Source of the DNA: Myrmaecium sp. VS I D KN 1
Lineage: Eukaryota; Ascomycota; Dothideomycetes; Valsariales; Valsariaceae
DNA length: 64,000 nt
Assembly (NCBI GenBank): GCA_019775845.1
Contig: JADQAV010000046.1
Location: 62,001 to 126,000 of the forward strand
Direction of reading: 5' to 3'
The translations under genes and the position numbers were made by a program. Under the pieces are notes generated by a model. The model was not told where the DNA came from. It was given only the letters and a program-made list of their open reading frames with translations, and did no database searches. Positions 49,148-61,120 of the stretch are shown here, piece by piece. Numbering within the stretch: the first letter of the stretch is position 1; every line of letters begins with the position of its first letter.

Positions 49148-50999
49148 ATGACCGACTCCAACCCCGGATCGCATCCTCCTACTGCCCCAGCCCCAGCGGA
49201 CCCGCCAACCGCGATGGCGATGGAGACGGAGGCGGAGATCGAAATCGGCGGCGTCCGCGTGCCCGCCTGGCGCCGTCGCGGCCGTCTTATCCCGCTGCGG
49301 ACGAAGGGGGAGGTGAGGGCGGGGACGGAGACGGGTTGGTCTTTTTTTTTTTTTTTTTTCTTTTGTTTCTGTGTTTTGAGTCATTCGGAGTTGTCTTCTT
49401 TTTGTGTTTTTTTCTTCGGCTTTCTCTTCTGGCTGACGTGGTATTTGGGGAGGCCGATAGTGGATGCGTATGTGCTCGCGGTGCCGGCGCGGTGGGCGAA
49501 CGAGGTGTTGAGGTGAGTTGGTTCTCTTTCTCTTTCTCGGAGGCTGAGGAGGGGGGTTTTCCTTGCTTGCTTCTCTCTTCTTCCCACCGTATTTTTCTCC
49601 CGCCGTGTTTCCTGGTCTCTGATTTCCCTACAGCACCATCCGCACCGTCGCCCCTGACTTGGACACCACGACCATCACCCACCTCCGTCGCGTCGTGAAG
49701 GCCGACTTCCTCCCACCGCACGTCCTCTCTCTCTTCCAGGCGAAGAAGAAGATGGAGGAAGACGGAGCCTCCGAGCCAAGCGAAGAGAACGACAACCACC
49801 ACCAGCAAGCGGCAGCCACCCCAGACCCGCAAACCCGCTACCTCCTCATCTCCCCCGTCCCGCAACTGAACCCAACCCAGCTCTCCGCCCTCCTCTCCGC
49901 CCTCGCTCACCTTCCGCCCTTCGTCGCCGCCACACCGACCACCATCCCCATCGCCACCCTCCCCGTCCCCGCCCTGCCACCCACCAGCAAGCGCCAAGCC
50001 GACCGCTGGAGCACCACCTACTGGCCCATCAGCTTCAAAAACACCAACCCCTACGGCCCCCACCCAGCCCTCCTCAAACGCGCCACCGACGACGTCTCCC
50101 GCGTCGCCGGGCCCTACCTCGCCCTCGCCCGCGCGGTCGGGCGCGAAACCCAGGCCGCCGGCTGCGGCGTCGGCGCCGGCGCCGTCCTCGTCGAGCCGCC
50201 ACCGCCGGAAGAAGGCCACATGGGACCCGGCCGCGTCGTCGCGGTCGCGGGCGACGCCCGCTGGGTCGGCGTCGGCGCCTCCGATCGCGCCGCCCGCGGC
50301 CCGGGAAACGTCATGGCGCACGCCGTCCTGCGCGCCATCGGCATGGTCGGGCGGAAGCGCGTGCGGCTCGAGGAGCGCGAGCGTGAGCGAGCGCGAACGC
50401 GCGCGCCGGAACAGCACGACCCGACCTCCCCCGCGATCCCGGCGAAACGCAAATCCCTCTCGCCGAGCGCCGAGCGGCGCCCCTCCGTCACCGACGCCGC
50501 AGCAGCAGACGCCATCCCGGCATCCCATCCCCTGCCCAACACGCCGCTGGAGCGACACTTCTTCCCCCCCTCCCCCCCCCCCGACCCCAGTCCCTTTGAT
50601 CCCCGCCCCCACGGCTACCTCTGCGCCGACCTGGACGTGTACCTCACGCACGAGCCGTGCGTCATGTGCGCGATGGCGCTGCTGCACGCGCGCGTGCGCC
50701 GGTGCGTGGTCGGGCGGCGGGTGCGGGGAACGGGGGCGTTGAGCGCGGAGGTGGCGGAGGTTGCGGAGGCGGAGGCGGCGGAGGCGGAGGGGGTGAATGG
50801 GGTGAAGGGGGATGGGGAGCGTGATGGAGGGGAGACGGAGGGTGATGCGGTGGTGAGGAGACCGCCGGGTTTGGGGTATGGTCTGTTTTGGCGCCCCGCG
50901 GAGCTGAATTGGAAGTTCTTTTGTTGGGAGTGGGTGGATGATGAGGAAGAAGGGGAGGGGGAAGGGGAGGAGGGGGAGGAGGAGGATGTGCAATTCTAG
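49148..50999 (+). CDS. TAD3: tRNA-specific adenosine-34 deaminase subunit TAD3 (non-catalytic partner)
   Basis: Tad2-Tad3 converts A34 to inosine at the tRNA wobble position. Predicted exons 49148-49334, 49461-49512 and 49634-50999 give 534 residues. The intron 1 donor (GTTGGT) is atypical but is the one I found that rebuilds ETVDAYVLAVPARWANEVL. The deaminase domain has SFKNTNPYGPHP upstream, then MAHAV (HAV at about 309-311) in place of the catalytic His-Ala-Glu, the hallmark of Tad3, and THEPCVMCAMALLHAR (zinc Cys at 421 and 424-425 region), ending with GYGLFWRPAELNWKFFCW. An insert of about 75 charged/Ser residues separates HAV from the Cys motif, and a second Ala/Glu/Gly insert follows GTGALS. 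The C terminus ends in a Glu/Gly tract. Intron 1 carries 18 consecutive T. Tail to tail with the STRIP gene. Confidence 0.92.
49342..49359. repeat. Homopolymer T18 in TAD3 intron 1
   Basis: Eighteen consecutive T directly after the predicted donor. Mononucleotide runs of this length vary and are error-prone in sequencing, which bears on the splice call. Confidence 0.9.
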
Positions 51000-51327
51000 A
51001 GCCTTCTTCATTTCATGCGCGCGGGAGAAAGAGAAAGAGATCGAGGGGAAGGAAAAGGGAGATTCAAGAGGAAAGAGCGGGAGAGATATAGATCGATAAT
51101 CTAAACACACGGAATACCGTCGGTCTGCCGTACGGAAACAAAAAAAAGAAGCCGTTAAACATATGCGAAGATTCCTACTTCGATGTATCCCCCTCCTCCC
51201 CAACCCTCCAACCCATTCCTTTACGCCGAACGCTTTTCAATAATATAGAGCATGACATATACATATACCATCATGCGCCATCATGCATCACCCCGACTCC
51301 CTCCGTATCAACCTCCACACCCACCCA
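51000..51327. other. Convergent spacer TAD3-STRIP
   Basis: 328 nt shared as 3' UTRs of two facing genes: purine-rich just after the TAD3 stop, then AT-richer. Nothing else is seen. Confidence 0.6.
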
Positions 51328-54300
51328 TCAAGCCCACCCCTCCACATTCCCCTCCCAGCGCCCGCCGGACTGCGCCGAGGGGCCCGGACCCGGACCGTTC
51401 ATCTGCCCACCCGCCGCCTCCTCCTGCGACGCAGCCGCAGCAGCAGCCGCCGCCGCCGCCGACACCGCCGCCCACTCCTGAAACTCACTCCAGTCCATCT
51501 TCTCGAGCTCGCGACGGAAGAAGTCCTGCTCGTCGGCGAAAAGATCGGCGGGGCCGGCGGCGGCGGCGCCCATGGCATCCGGGTAGCGGCGGAGGTTCCA
51601 CCAGTGGGTGAGGGCGCGGAGGGCCTGCTCGAGGGGCACGCTGGCGTCGACGTCGGCGTCGACGTCGGCGCCGGCGAGCCAGTCGTCGCGGAGGGCCGGG
51701 CGGCAGTGGAGGTAGACGGCGGTGATGACGCGCATGTGGCCCTGGCGCCACTTCCGGCCGCAGTACGGCACCTGGTTCTTGAACAGCTTGAGGGTGTACA
51801 GGCGCAGCTCCGGCTGGGGCACCTTGAGTGCCTTCCGCAGGAACTGGCTGCTCTTGTAGGAGACCAGCATCAGGTTCCGGTGCGTCTTGCCCTTGCAGAT
51901 CTTCTGCATGATCCGCAGGTAGTTGATGCTCGTGAAGAACGCCCGCCAGCTGAACGTCGTGATCGGCTCGGCCGGCAGCTCCGAGGTCGGGAAGCCCAGC
52001 TCGTCCACTTCGGGGAGCAGCATCGGATGGGGATTCGGTCGGGTCGGTGCTTCCGTGGCGGCGTGGCCTTCTCGTTGGCGGCGGATCGGCGGTGGCATCG
52101 CGTCGTCTTCAGAGTCGGGCTCCGGCTCCAGCTCCGGCTCCTCAGGCGAGTTGATGGCAATGGTAGACGCTTGGCGGGAGTGTGTCAGGCAGAAGTTGAA
52201 GAAACTGCCGGAAGTTAGCATCTCCGGAACCTGAGTGGGTGGGTACGGAGCTTACCTGAGATCGTCTCGATCGCATCGGAAGTTGACGAGCCGTTCGATC
52301 TCTTGCAGTTGAAGGAGCTTTAGAATCAGGGGTATATAGCTAGAATCGACAAGTAACTGAGTGATGTACTCGAATTTCAAGATGTCTGTTCGGCCAGTCA
52401 GTTCAAGCTATTTCCAGAGGTTGGTGCTGAATTGCTTACGTGAAACCTTAAACCACTTCAGGAAGACGATGAGCGTGCCGGACACAGCCTTGTCCAGGAT
52501 CTCCTGCGTGCGGATCGCGTCGAGCTCTTCGTTTGAGCTGGCCATGTCATTGTGCTCGCCGTTGATCCCACTGCCTTCGTTTTGCGAGCTGGCCTGGGTA
52601 AGGAGAGTGGTGACGTGCAACAAGATCATCCGGACCAGTACTATTACCAGTGATTGGAGATGGGGCAGGCTTGCTTTGTAGAACTCCTCGACCGTCTCCA
52701 ACCGCTCCTCGATGCTACCAGGAGGGTACTCGGGTTTGGGGGGCTGTTCCTTCTTCTTTTTCTTCTCCTTCGCTTTCCCATCGGCCGACGCCGAAAGGTC
52801 GAGCTCCTCGACATCGTCATCCGGAGTAATCCATCCACGCTCAAACTTCATAAACGCGACGCGCTCCTCCCAGAGCTGCTTCATTGCTCTCGATGCCCTC
52901 ATCCGTTTGGCAAATAGCTCAGCGGCTTCTAATATTGAGGTTGGAATGTCAGAACCCTCCCATTTCCTACCTACCAGCAGGTCTTGGAGATCTGTACTTC
53001 CTTTGCCGCCCAGTTTGTTACTTTCTTCATCCAGAGGCGGGTAGAGGAAGGGAAACAGCTGATTTGTCTGGTAATTCTGCTTCTTGCCGCCTTTACCACC
53101 AGGACCTGCCGGAGAAGGTGGCGGCGAGGGTGCCGGTGTGGCAATGTGCACTGGTTGATTGAGGATCGAGGTCCCGTTCCCGTTCAGGTTCGCTAAGCCC
53201 GACCCGAAAACGTGGGAGCCCGCTGCTTTGCTCGGGTGATTTTTCAGGGGCGGGAGGATGGAGTTATTCTCCGGCTCGAGAGGAAACAGCGGCGGTGGAG
53301 GTTCGTAGGCGGGGTATTTGCTGCTGATTTCCTGACGGAAGGCATGGTAGTCTAGGGGTGAGGCAGTGATCAAGGGTTGACCTCGTTTGTCTGCACTCTC
53401 ACGGTCGCTTTCCCTGAATGAATCTTTGATTCGCTCCACTTCTGTCAAGGGGCCGAGGCACACCAGAAGCGCTTTCCAATTGAGGAGCAGAACCTGGTTT
53501 GAAGTTAGGATCAGAACGGATCTAAAGCTTGTGCGATGCTGACACCTACCTTCGTTACAGGCAAAGGTATCGACTCATCCCACCGAATGCGTGATATCAG
53601 ATCAATCATAGTGGTAAGTAGGTTCGGGTTCAGCTTGCCTGGACGGTTGTTAGCAACTTGAGCGAATATAACCTAATGAGGACGACACTTACTGATCTTC
53701 GTGCGCAGCTCCAAATTCTGATGTTCTTTCTCTTCTATACGCGCGTATTCCAGGATCATGTATATGATTGTCATTGAACACCACATCTCACGACGCTCTG
53801 CTTCCTTCTCGTCGTGTGACATATCATCTAGGACATCTGAACCGCTGTGAAGCCATTAGCAGGCAGCAGCGAGACCAAACAGGGGATGGCGCACATACCA
53901 AATGCGCAAGCACGAATCCCTCATGCTGTCGTAAACCGGTTGCAGACCGTCGCAGTCGATCAGGAGCTGGAGGTTCTGCTTCATCCATTCCAGCTGTAGC
54001 GCAGGGCTCGCAGTGGTTTTGCCATCGGACCGCTCCTCTTTTTCCACATCCTTGCTCTTCTCCTTGCCCTTGGACGTATCCAAGCCCGCCGTCTCGTACC
54101 ATGAACCCAGGGCGATGTAGGCCAAGGCCTCCAGACTTTCGATCTTCCCGGGATAATCAAAGGGCGACGACAGGCCCACCAGAAGCTCCTTCATGAACGC
54201 CCGTCGCTCCGTGATCTCGGTGTTGACCCAATGGATGTCATCTTCGCTCTCGCCCATGCCACCCCCGTCCAGCGCGCCCTGGAACTGCCACCACGCCTTG

Positions 54301-54908
54301 CGGAAGGATTCCTTGGTCTTGAGGATCATGGCCTGCTCCTCCAGGCTGTACGAGAACCACTCCTCCACCTCCTCGACCATCGACGACGCGTCCTCGTACC
54401 GGAACGTGTACGGCGTCGGCTCCGGCTTCGGCATGTCGCGCACGAGGGCGCGGAGCTGCATGAGCGACAGCGAATCCGTCGGCTGGCTCGGGTCGAGGAG
54501 CGGCGCCGGCGGCGCGGGCGGCGGGAGGTGCTGCGGCGTCATGGGCACCGATCCCTCGCGCTTCAGCGGCGGCCGCGTCGGCAGCGACACGCCATCCCGG
54601 GGCAGACTGGGCTTCGACCGCGACGATGTTTCTCCCGTCAGACCCAGCTGCTCCGCGGTGTCCGCGCCGGGCTGCGCGTGCGGGTTGCCGTTGCCGTCCA
54701 TGCCGTCCGCCGGCGGCAGGGCCAGCATGTCCGCTTCGTCGACGAGCGCGACCTGCGGACCGGCGGACAGCTCCTCGTTCAGCGCAGGGTCCATGGCGGA
54801 GGAGGACTGGGGAAGGTCGTCGTTCGAGATCGGGATGTGGTGAGGCGGTTGTGCGTGGGAAGAGGCGCGTCGGGCTGCAGCATCATCGAACGTGGCCTGC
54901 TGGATCAT
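51328..54908 (-). CDS. STRIPAK subunit STRIP/Far11/HAM-2 (PRO22)
   Basis: STRIP proteins are core scaffold subunits of the STRIPAK phosphatase-kinase complex; Neurospora HAM-2 and Sordaria PRO22 are needed for cell fusion and fruiting. Predicted exons on the minus strand: 54908-53899, 53844-53693, 53638-53550, 53493-52440, 52385-52256 and 52204-51328; product 1103 residues. The start MIQQATFDDAAARR is the first ATG of the frame. After a disordered 145 residues comes the N1221-type domain (from about 150: LMQLRALVRDMPKPEPTPYTF, VEEWFSYSLEEQAMILKTKESF). The C-terminal DUF3402-type part includes FKVSHILKFEYITQLLVDSSYIPLILKL, FFTSINYLRIMQKICKGKTHRN, LKVPQPELRLYTLKLFKNQVPYCGRKWRQ and MRVITAVYLHCRP. 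The end has an 11-Ala run and Gly/Pro-rich tail. All five intron junctions keep frame and join continuous family sequence. Confidence 0.94.
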
Positions 54909-55730
54909 ATGGCCATGGCGGGCGCGAGGTAGGGAGGTCGACGAGCGTGTTGGCAACTTTCTGATGGATGGTCGAGGATGTTGTTGTCGTTGGGGCGGGT
55001 GGGTGTGGGGTCGTCGGGGGTCTCCGCCGGCCGCCGAGGTTTGTTCCGTGGGGCATGGCCATTCATCTCAGATCAGTGTACGACGCGAGGTAGATGAATC
55101 CGCGTTTCCTAGATAAATATGTGCAGTAATTGTGAATATCTACATGGGGCCAGACTGGCAAACAAATGCGGTTGCCGACCGCTCTAGCAGATCACCGTTT
55201 CGACCTGTCTCGTGGCAAAGCCCAGCGAACCGCCCTGGATCCGCTCAGAGGAGCATCGGCTGGCTCGTCGACAGTTCTTTCCTGCATGTTCATTCTGATA
55301 CAGCAGGGCCGTGCAGGAGGACTTGGAGGACTGTGTCAAACAAGGTAAATCTGGAATGGTAGGAGAGCGAGAGAGAAAGGTATAGTGGTAGAACGAGTTC
55401 GAGGAGGGTCGGATTACTAGTGGGCTGATTGGTATGTATAAAGGGTGTATGTGTGGAGAGAGGAAAAGAGGGTGCAGAGCGAGATCAGTAAAGCAATTGG
55501 ACATCTAGATCTATCGTTCTAACGTTGTCATCCCTTCGTTCCTTCGTCCTCGTCATCTACGGGAATCCGTCTCCTCTGATGGGATGGGGAGATATCTTGC
55601 CGTAGGACGTACACTCTGCACCCCTTCCCCATCCCCACCCCATCACATCCGCTGCTCGCCCCGCCAACCCACTGCAGAGCAGGCACAGGCGGGAGGGAAA
55701 TAAAAAGAAAAACAAGAAAACCACAACACC
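54909..55730. other. STRIP promoter/leader and dehydrogenase 3' region
   Basis: The STRIP leader occupies the left end. The rest (55.1-55.7 kb) is spacer and the 3' UTR of the next minus-strand gene. No gene-like frame or repeat is seen. Confidence 0.6.
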
Positions 55731-56857
55731 TCACGCGGCACCGATCCCCGCTGTAGAATCCCGGATCTTCTCCTGCAGCCAGAAAGGCCAGCCACGAATG
55801 CCGCTGACGGCAGACATGGCCGAGGGCATGAAGAGCTGACCGCCCTGACAGGCGAAGATCTGCGCGAGGACCGCATCGGCGACAGCCTGGGGCTCGAGCA
55901 AGGGGCGGCCGCCCTGGTGCCGGCGGATCCGCTCCTCCGTGTCCGGGGTGACGAGCGGGGTGCGGACCCAGTGGGGATGGACGACGGTGGTGAGGACGTT
56001 GGGGGCGCGGTAGACGTGCTTCAGCTCCTGGGTGAGCCCCTCGTGGTAGGCGAGCAGGCCGGCCTTGGTGACGCAGTAGTCGACGAAGCCGGCGCAGCTG
56101 ACGAAGGAGGCCATCGAGGCGACCGTGACGACGTGGCCCTTGTTCGCGGCGACCATGGCGGGCAAGAAGGCCTGCGCGGTCAGCCATTGGGCAGCCAGGT
56201 GGATGGAGAGGATCTTCTGGAGGAAGGCGGGCGGGGTGTCGAGGATGCTGTGCTTGCCGCCGATGCCGGCGTTGTTGATGAGGATGCTGGGCGCGCCGAA
56301 GGTCGAGGTGATGGCAGCGGCGGCCGCCTGGATGGCCTCGGCGGAGGTTATGTCGCAGGTGTAGTGGGCGACGTTGGCGTCTGGTAGTGTGATTAGTAGG
56401 AGCCGGGAGGGGAGGAGGAGACTGAGGACGTACAGCCTTCCAACTGCTCAGGAAGCGGCTGGATATCCAGGATGGCAACCTTGACCCCCTTCGCCAGCAG
56501 CCCGCGAACGACGCGAAGACCGATGCCGCTGCACCCGCCCGTGACGACGGCGACCTCCTTATTCCAGTCCCACCGCTTCTGCTCCTGGCTTGTGAACCGC
56601 CAGTTGTTCACCGCAGCCCCGTTGAGGAACCGGCTGACCTTCCCGACGACGCCGAGGGTGAGGAGCACCTTGAGCGTATTGACAATCTTGCCCATGTTCG
56701 GCTCCACGCCTGCCAGAAGGAGGGGCTTGAGGAGCGCATTGCGCAGCGCATCCGGTCCCTTCGAGAAGGCGAAGAGGAGGGCGGCCGTGACGACGGGCTC
56801 GAGCGCGAGCTTGGTGATGGGCGCGATGGGCGCAAGAGCGGCTCGGACGACGGACAT
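55731..56857 (-). CDS. Membrane-associated short-chain dehydrogenase/reductase
   Basis: Predicted exons on the minus strand: 56857-56434 and 56380-55731; product 357 residues. The first 90 residues are hydrophobic/amphipathic (LALEPVVTAALLFAFSKG, VLLTLGVVGKVSRFLNG), suggesting membrane or lipid-droplet association. The Rossmann core then begins VAVVTGGCSGIGLRVVRGL (TGxxxGIG cofactor loop, about 104-122), with VAILDIQ (Asp after strand 2 suggests NAD(H)), ITSTFGAPSILINNAGIG, the catalytic Ser in VTVASMASF, and the YCVTK active-site Tyr and Lys. The pattern is that of retinol-dehydrogenase/17-beta-HSD11-like SDRs acting on lipophilic alcohols or ketones; the substrate is unknown. It diverges from TRM9 across 707 nt. 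Confidence 0.9.
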
Positions 56858-57564
56858 GATGGACTGATGGTAGAAAGCCTGAAAGCTTCGGGGAGAAAGA
56901 TGGACGTCTGGGGTATTCCTTTCTCACGCCTTCAGGACGAGGGGTGCGATACCGGCAACTCACGTCGGTTCCAGGTGGTGAGGCCGCAGGCCGCTCGGAC
57001 GAAACCTGCTGATCGAGCCGAGGCTGGCCCCTCCATGCTGGGGCTGGCCGCTGACGGTAGTGATCATTGTCGCGGTATCACTCGCGGCGGGAACCTTCAC
57101 GGTCGTGATGCGTGAATTGCGGCGGTGCGGGCGAGAGGGATGAAGAAGACGAGAGAGGCGAGGAAGCTGTAAGTTGTATCTATTTATCATTGACACTTCC
57201 CCGCGATGGATTTATAGGTCGTGCTAGCAACGTGGGCAAGGTGATGCAGGTACCCTTCCCTCAACGCCGGCACCCGTCCCGTTAAGCGGCCGCCGGAGCC
57301 CAGTGGGTGACCCACCAAAAAACCTTAGGGAGCGGGAGGAGTACCACCATCACAACCGCATTTGGCGGAACCCAGGGCCAACCCGGACCAGCCGTGCCTC
57401 GAGTTTTCCGGGTTGCGGCAAAGGAACATCAACACCAGAAATCCGTGCGAGTCATATACAATTGTACATATCGAGCCAGTCTTAAAACCTCTTCGACGAG
57501 AAGAAAAAGACCAGCATATCTCTGCCAGTCGGACTATCCCCCGGGGAAAAAAAGGAAGCAAAGG
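56858..57564. promoter_or_regulatory. Divergent dehydrogenase/TRM9 promoter region
   Basis: 707 nt between start codons. In-frame open sequence continues upstream of the TRM9 ATG to about 57307 but is leader-like, and the conserved protein begins after 57565. No distinct element is recognised. Confidence 0.5.
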
Positions 57565-58689
57565 ATGACGAGCACGAAAGAGGGAGAGGGGGAGCAGGAG
57601 CAAGGTCGCGGCGAGGCCTACGAGGCCGAACACGTCCACGCCGTGTACGAGCAGATCGCCTCCCACTTCTCCTCCACCCGGTACAAGCCCTGGCCTATCG
57701 TCGAACGCTTCCTCAAGAGCCTGCCGCCGGGCTCCGTGGGCCTCGACGTTGGCTGCGGCAATGGCAAGTACCTCGGTGTGAACCCGGATGTCTTCATCGT
57801 GGGCTCGGATAGGTGGGTGCAACCCGATGTTTCTTAACCTTCTCTTATCTTCTTCTTTTTCTCAATTGGATCACTCTTCTTTTCTTTCTCGTCCTAACCC
57901 TCCGTCTGCTTCATCATATCCACTCCTACCCCGTCCCGTCCCGTCCACAACCCCAAGAATAGAGAAGAAAAAAAGAAAAGGAAGCAGCAAACACACCAAC
58001 CCTCCACTACCCCCCACCCAGCCCAACCACTCACCACCCCTCCCCAAACCAGATCCACAAACCTCGCCCACATCGCGCGCACCCGACCCTCACCACACTC
58101 CCACGACGTCGTCGTCGCCGACACCCTCGCCCTCCCCCACCCAGCCGCGACCTTCGACTTCGCCCTCTCCATCGCCGTCGTGCACCACCTCAGCACGCCG
58201 GCGCGACGGGTCGACGCCGTGCGGAAGATCCTCGCCGCGCTGCGTCCGCCGGGTGCCGCCGGCGGCGCCGGTCCCGACGCCGGCCGCGCCCTGGTTTACG
58301 TCTGGGCGCTGGAGCAGAAGGACAGCCGGCGCGGGTGGGATGCGGGGCACGCGCAGGACGTCATGGTGCCGTGGGTGATGAAGGGGCGGAAGGAGACGGC
58401 GGTGGCGACGGGGAAGAAGAAGGGCAAGCGGAGGAAGGATGCGGAGGAGGGGGATTCCGCGGCACAGGCAACTGGGGAATCGCGGGGGAAGGAGAAACCG
58501 CAAGAGCAGGATGGCAAGGAGGCAGAGCCGGAGTCGGAGCAGTCGACCGACCAAGTTTTTCAGCGTTATTATCACCTCTACCGCCGCGGCGAGCTTGAAC
58601 GGGACGTTGAGCAGGCGGGCGGGCGGGTGCTTGAGGCGGGTTACGAGCGTGATAACTGGTGGGCTATCGTCGCGCCGGCTGCTGGTTGA
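57565..58689 (+). CDS. TRM9: tRNA (5-carboxymethyluridine-34) O-methyltransferase TRM9
   Basis: Trm9, with Trm112, uses SAM to complete mcm5U/mcm5s2U at the wobble uridine of Arg, Glu, Gln and Lys tRNAs. Predicted exons 57565-57812 and 58053-58689 give 294 residues. Seen: [30 protein letters not shown] (about 21-50), the SAM motif [14 protein letters not shown] (58-71), [15 protein letters not shown] across the intron, [39 protein letters not shown] and the C-terminal [21 protein letters not shown]. Between DVMVPWVM and VFQRYYHLY lies a Lys/Glu-rich insert of about 70 residues. The 240-nt CT- then C-rich intron is long for this window, but both junction codons fit the family. An AATAAA lies 29 nt after the stop codon. 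Confidence 0.95.
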
Positions 58690-58717
58690 CAAGATATGAG
58701 TGGGGAGGTGGGATGTG

Positions 58718-58723
58718 AATAAA
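58718..58723 (+). terminator. Poly(A)-signal-like AATAAA after TRM9
   Basis: AATAAA 29 nt after the TRM9 stop codon in AT-richer sequence. Plausible as the near-upstream element of a short 3' UTR. Confidence 0.4.
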
Positions 58724-59577
58724 GAGTCGCTGTGATGAGATATGTCTGGAAGAGGCATCATAAGAGGACATGCTTGGAAAACGTGTTTAACGCCATCGAT
58801 TGTGCTACTGAAGGTGACCTTTTTTGGTATCTCGTATTTGGACTCCTCTTCCCTACTTTTTCCTTTTATTCCTAGACGTACTTCGTTCTTTGCACTTTCT
58901 AGAGGGAAGGAGAAGGATGGAGAGGGATGTGAAGTGAGAAAGTAAGGGACGTGGTTGGAAGTCTTGCGTCTACAACAGTATTTCAGCCGCGTCTCTCACG
59001 GCAAGACAAGACGAGACTCATACTGTTGTTAGTAACGTGCAACTAGTTAACAAGCAAACAACAGCCTCCTTTTGTAATACAACCGTACAGCCGTTCTAAG
59101 GTATGAGGTGAGGTAAGGCGAGGAGGTCCTACCGTACCTACCTTACCTATCCACCTACCCTCAGAAGCAGAAAGAGGGAGGGGGGAGCTGCACCTCACTG
59201 ATCCAGACAACGATCGATATGTAGTTGACTTCATACAACCCCCTCTTCCCCCGAACATAGCAGAACGACGAAGTGTCTGAGCACATGTAGTCCGACTGGA
59301 AAGCGCGGCAGCACGTGAGAAGGACGGAAGATGGGACATGAGGAGAAACGTGGGGTATGAACGAGGAGATGAGGAGGAGGTACAGAACAGAATGAACCGA
59401 ACAAAATGGATTTGCAGGAGGGGAGGGTGCGCATCAGCGCAATGGATCTGTAACGGAACGTAGGTATCTAGGTACCGAGGCACTGCAGATACTCGAGTTT
59501 GCGCATTGCCAACAAACATTTTCATTGCGGGCATCACCGTTTCATGTCCTCTCTTCTGCCGAGCAGTAAGTACCTAA

Positions 59578-59589
59578 GTACCTAGGTAC
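59578..59589. repeat. 12-bp perfect palindrome GTACCTAGGTAC
   Basis: A perfect 12-bp palindrome embedded in AGTACCTAAGTACCTAGGTA. Related words lie at 59461-59476 and throughout 59.1-60.5 kb. Confidence 0.9.
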
Positions 59590-59646
59590 ATACTGTAGAT
59601 GAGACGTGACAATCCGAAACCCTGCGGAGATCCCATTAGCAAGCAC

Positions 59647-59675
59647 CTACCTTACCTACCTGCCTAGTAAGGTAG
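59647..59675. repeat. Inverted repeat CTACCTTAC/GTAAGGTAG
   Basis: Perfect 9-bp arms at 59647-59655 and 59667-59675 around an 11-nt loop that itself contains CTACCT. Confidence 0.9.
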
Positions 59676-60377
59676 CTACGGTACTAAGACCTCAGGATGA
59701 AACGGAGGGGTGAAACGAAGGAGGGGTTGCTAGGTTAGGGAGGGGAAGGAGGGAACAGGCAGTCATCGACATCGACCGTCCTCAATCAATCAATATGCGA
59801 TCGCCATACCAAGCCATGATTCCTGAAGGATCTCCACGAGGAGGGAGGGATGATGATGGGCATGTGAAGCTTCGCTTATCATCATCATCGTCGGCGTTCA
59901 TCAGCATGGAACGGGCGCCAGGATACGGTGTAGAATGTGCCTGGGCTTTGTCGTTGATGAGGAACACCACGTTTGACGTCCGTGATTGATAAGCGGGTGC
60001 TGAGACGGATAGTGTATGGGGTTTTGAAGGGAGGAGGTACATGTCACAGCCCTTCGTCGTTGTCGGCGACGTTGTGGGAAGTGGGGTGGGTTCCGAACCG
60101 ATGATGACGGATGGGATGAGTCGAAACGAGGTGGTATTTTCATGTGAGTCTTCTTCGCACCGTGCCTCCTCTCCAAACATCTCTTGAAGATGTGGTGAAG
60201 TGGAGTTTCGCCAATGTATCTGCGCGTTACGTGTACCACTCTTACTCTTATACATGGAGTACATCTACATGCTTGTCACCCGGGAGGGGGAGGGCTCTGC
60301 ATCACGATCCATGGATTTTTCTCTTCTCGCCAATTGGGGTTTCGGTGATAGGTATGGTAGGTACTTATGGGATGTAT

Positions 60378-60453
60378 GTAGGTATGTGTGTACTGGTACT
60401 AATCGTCCTGTGGGATGCAGGTCGTCCACAGTGATTGCTGGGTACATACCTAC
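60378..60453. repeat. Inverted repeat GTAGGTATGT/ACATACCTAC
   Basis: Perfect 10-bp arms at 60378-60387 and 60444-60453, 56 nt apart. More CCTACC words follow to 60510. Confidence 0.85.
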
Positions 60454-61120
60454 CTTGCTACCTGCCTACGTACGATGAGTATACACGTGTGTACCTACCT
60501 ACAACAAGTAGTACCTAACCAATCGCACTCTTCCAACCTCAAACACGAAGGGAGGAGAAGGTACGAAGCTTGCAAGAAGCCGCGTCCCTGATACGACGAC
60601 GATGACGACTCAGACGAACAACAGCAACCACGAAAGAGAGAAAGAGAGGAAGAGCGAGAGATATGAAACGCTGGGCGCTGAGGAATCATCAGCGGAGGGG
60701 GGCGTAGCACCTCCGTAAATGATGATTGGGTCCCCCTCCCCGAGCCCCTCCCCTTCCTCTCTTCCCTCAGCCAGCCGAGAGCTCCAGCTGATGATGATGG
60801 CGATTTTTTTTTTCTATTGGCAAAAAACAAAAAAGGCCCCGCCTCTGCTGCTGCTGCTGCTTGCTGCCACGGCGGCGGTGCGACATCAATGCGACCACGA
60901 CCGGTTTTGAGGGGGGGGAAGGGGAGCTGGTCGCTTCTTTTCTCTCTCCTTTCCCCCCTTTCCCCGTGTGTGTGTGCCAGAGATGGCATTTTTCAATAAA
61001 TGTCTTGTGTTGCAGGACGAGCTTGGGCTGCTTGAGTGGGAAGGGGGAAGGGGTGGGTTTGGAAATGAGAGAGAGTCGGTCACGGGCGGTGGTGAGGTGT
61101 TATTGGATGGTTCTGCTGTT

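Noticed and set aside
49287-51203. Long minus-strand open frame (638 codons) over TAD3
   Set aside because: Antisense shadow of TAD3; low-complexity and without recognisable motifs.
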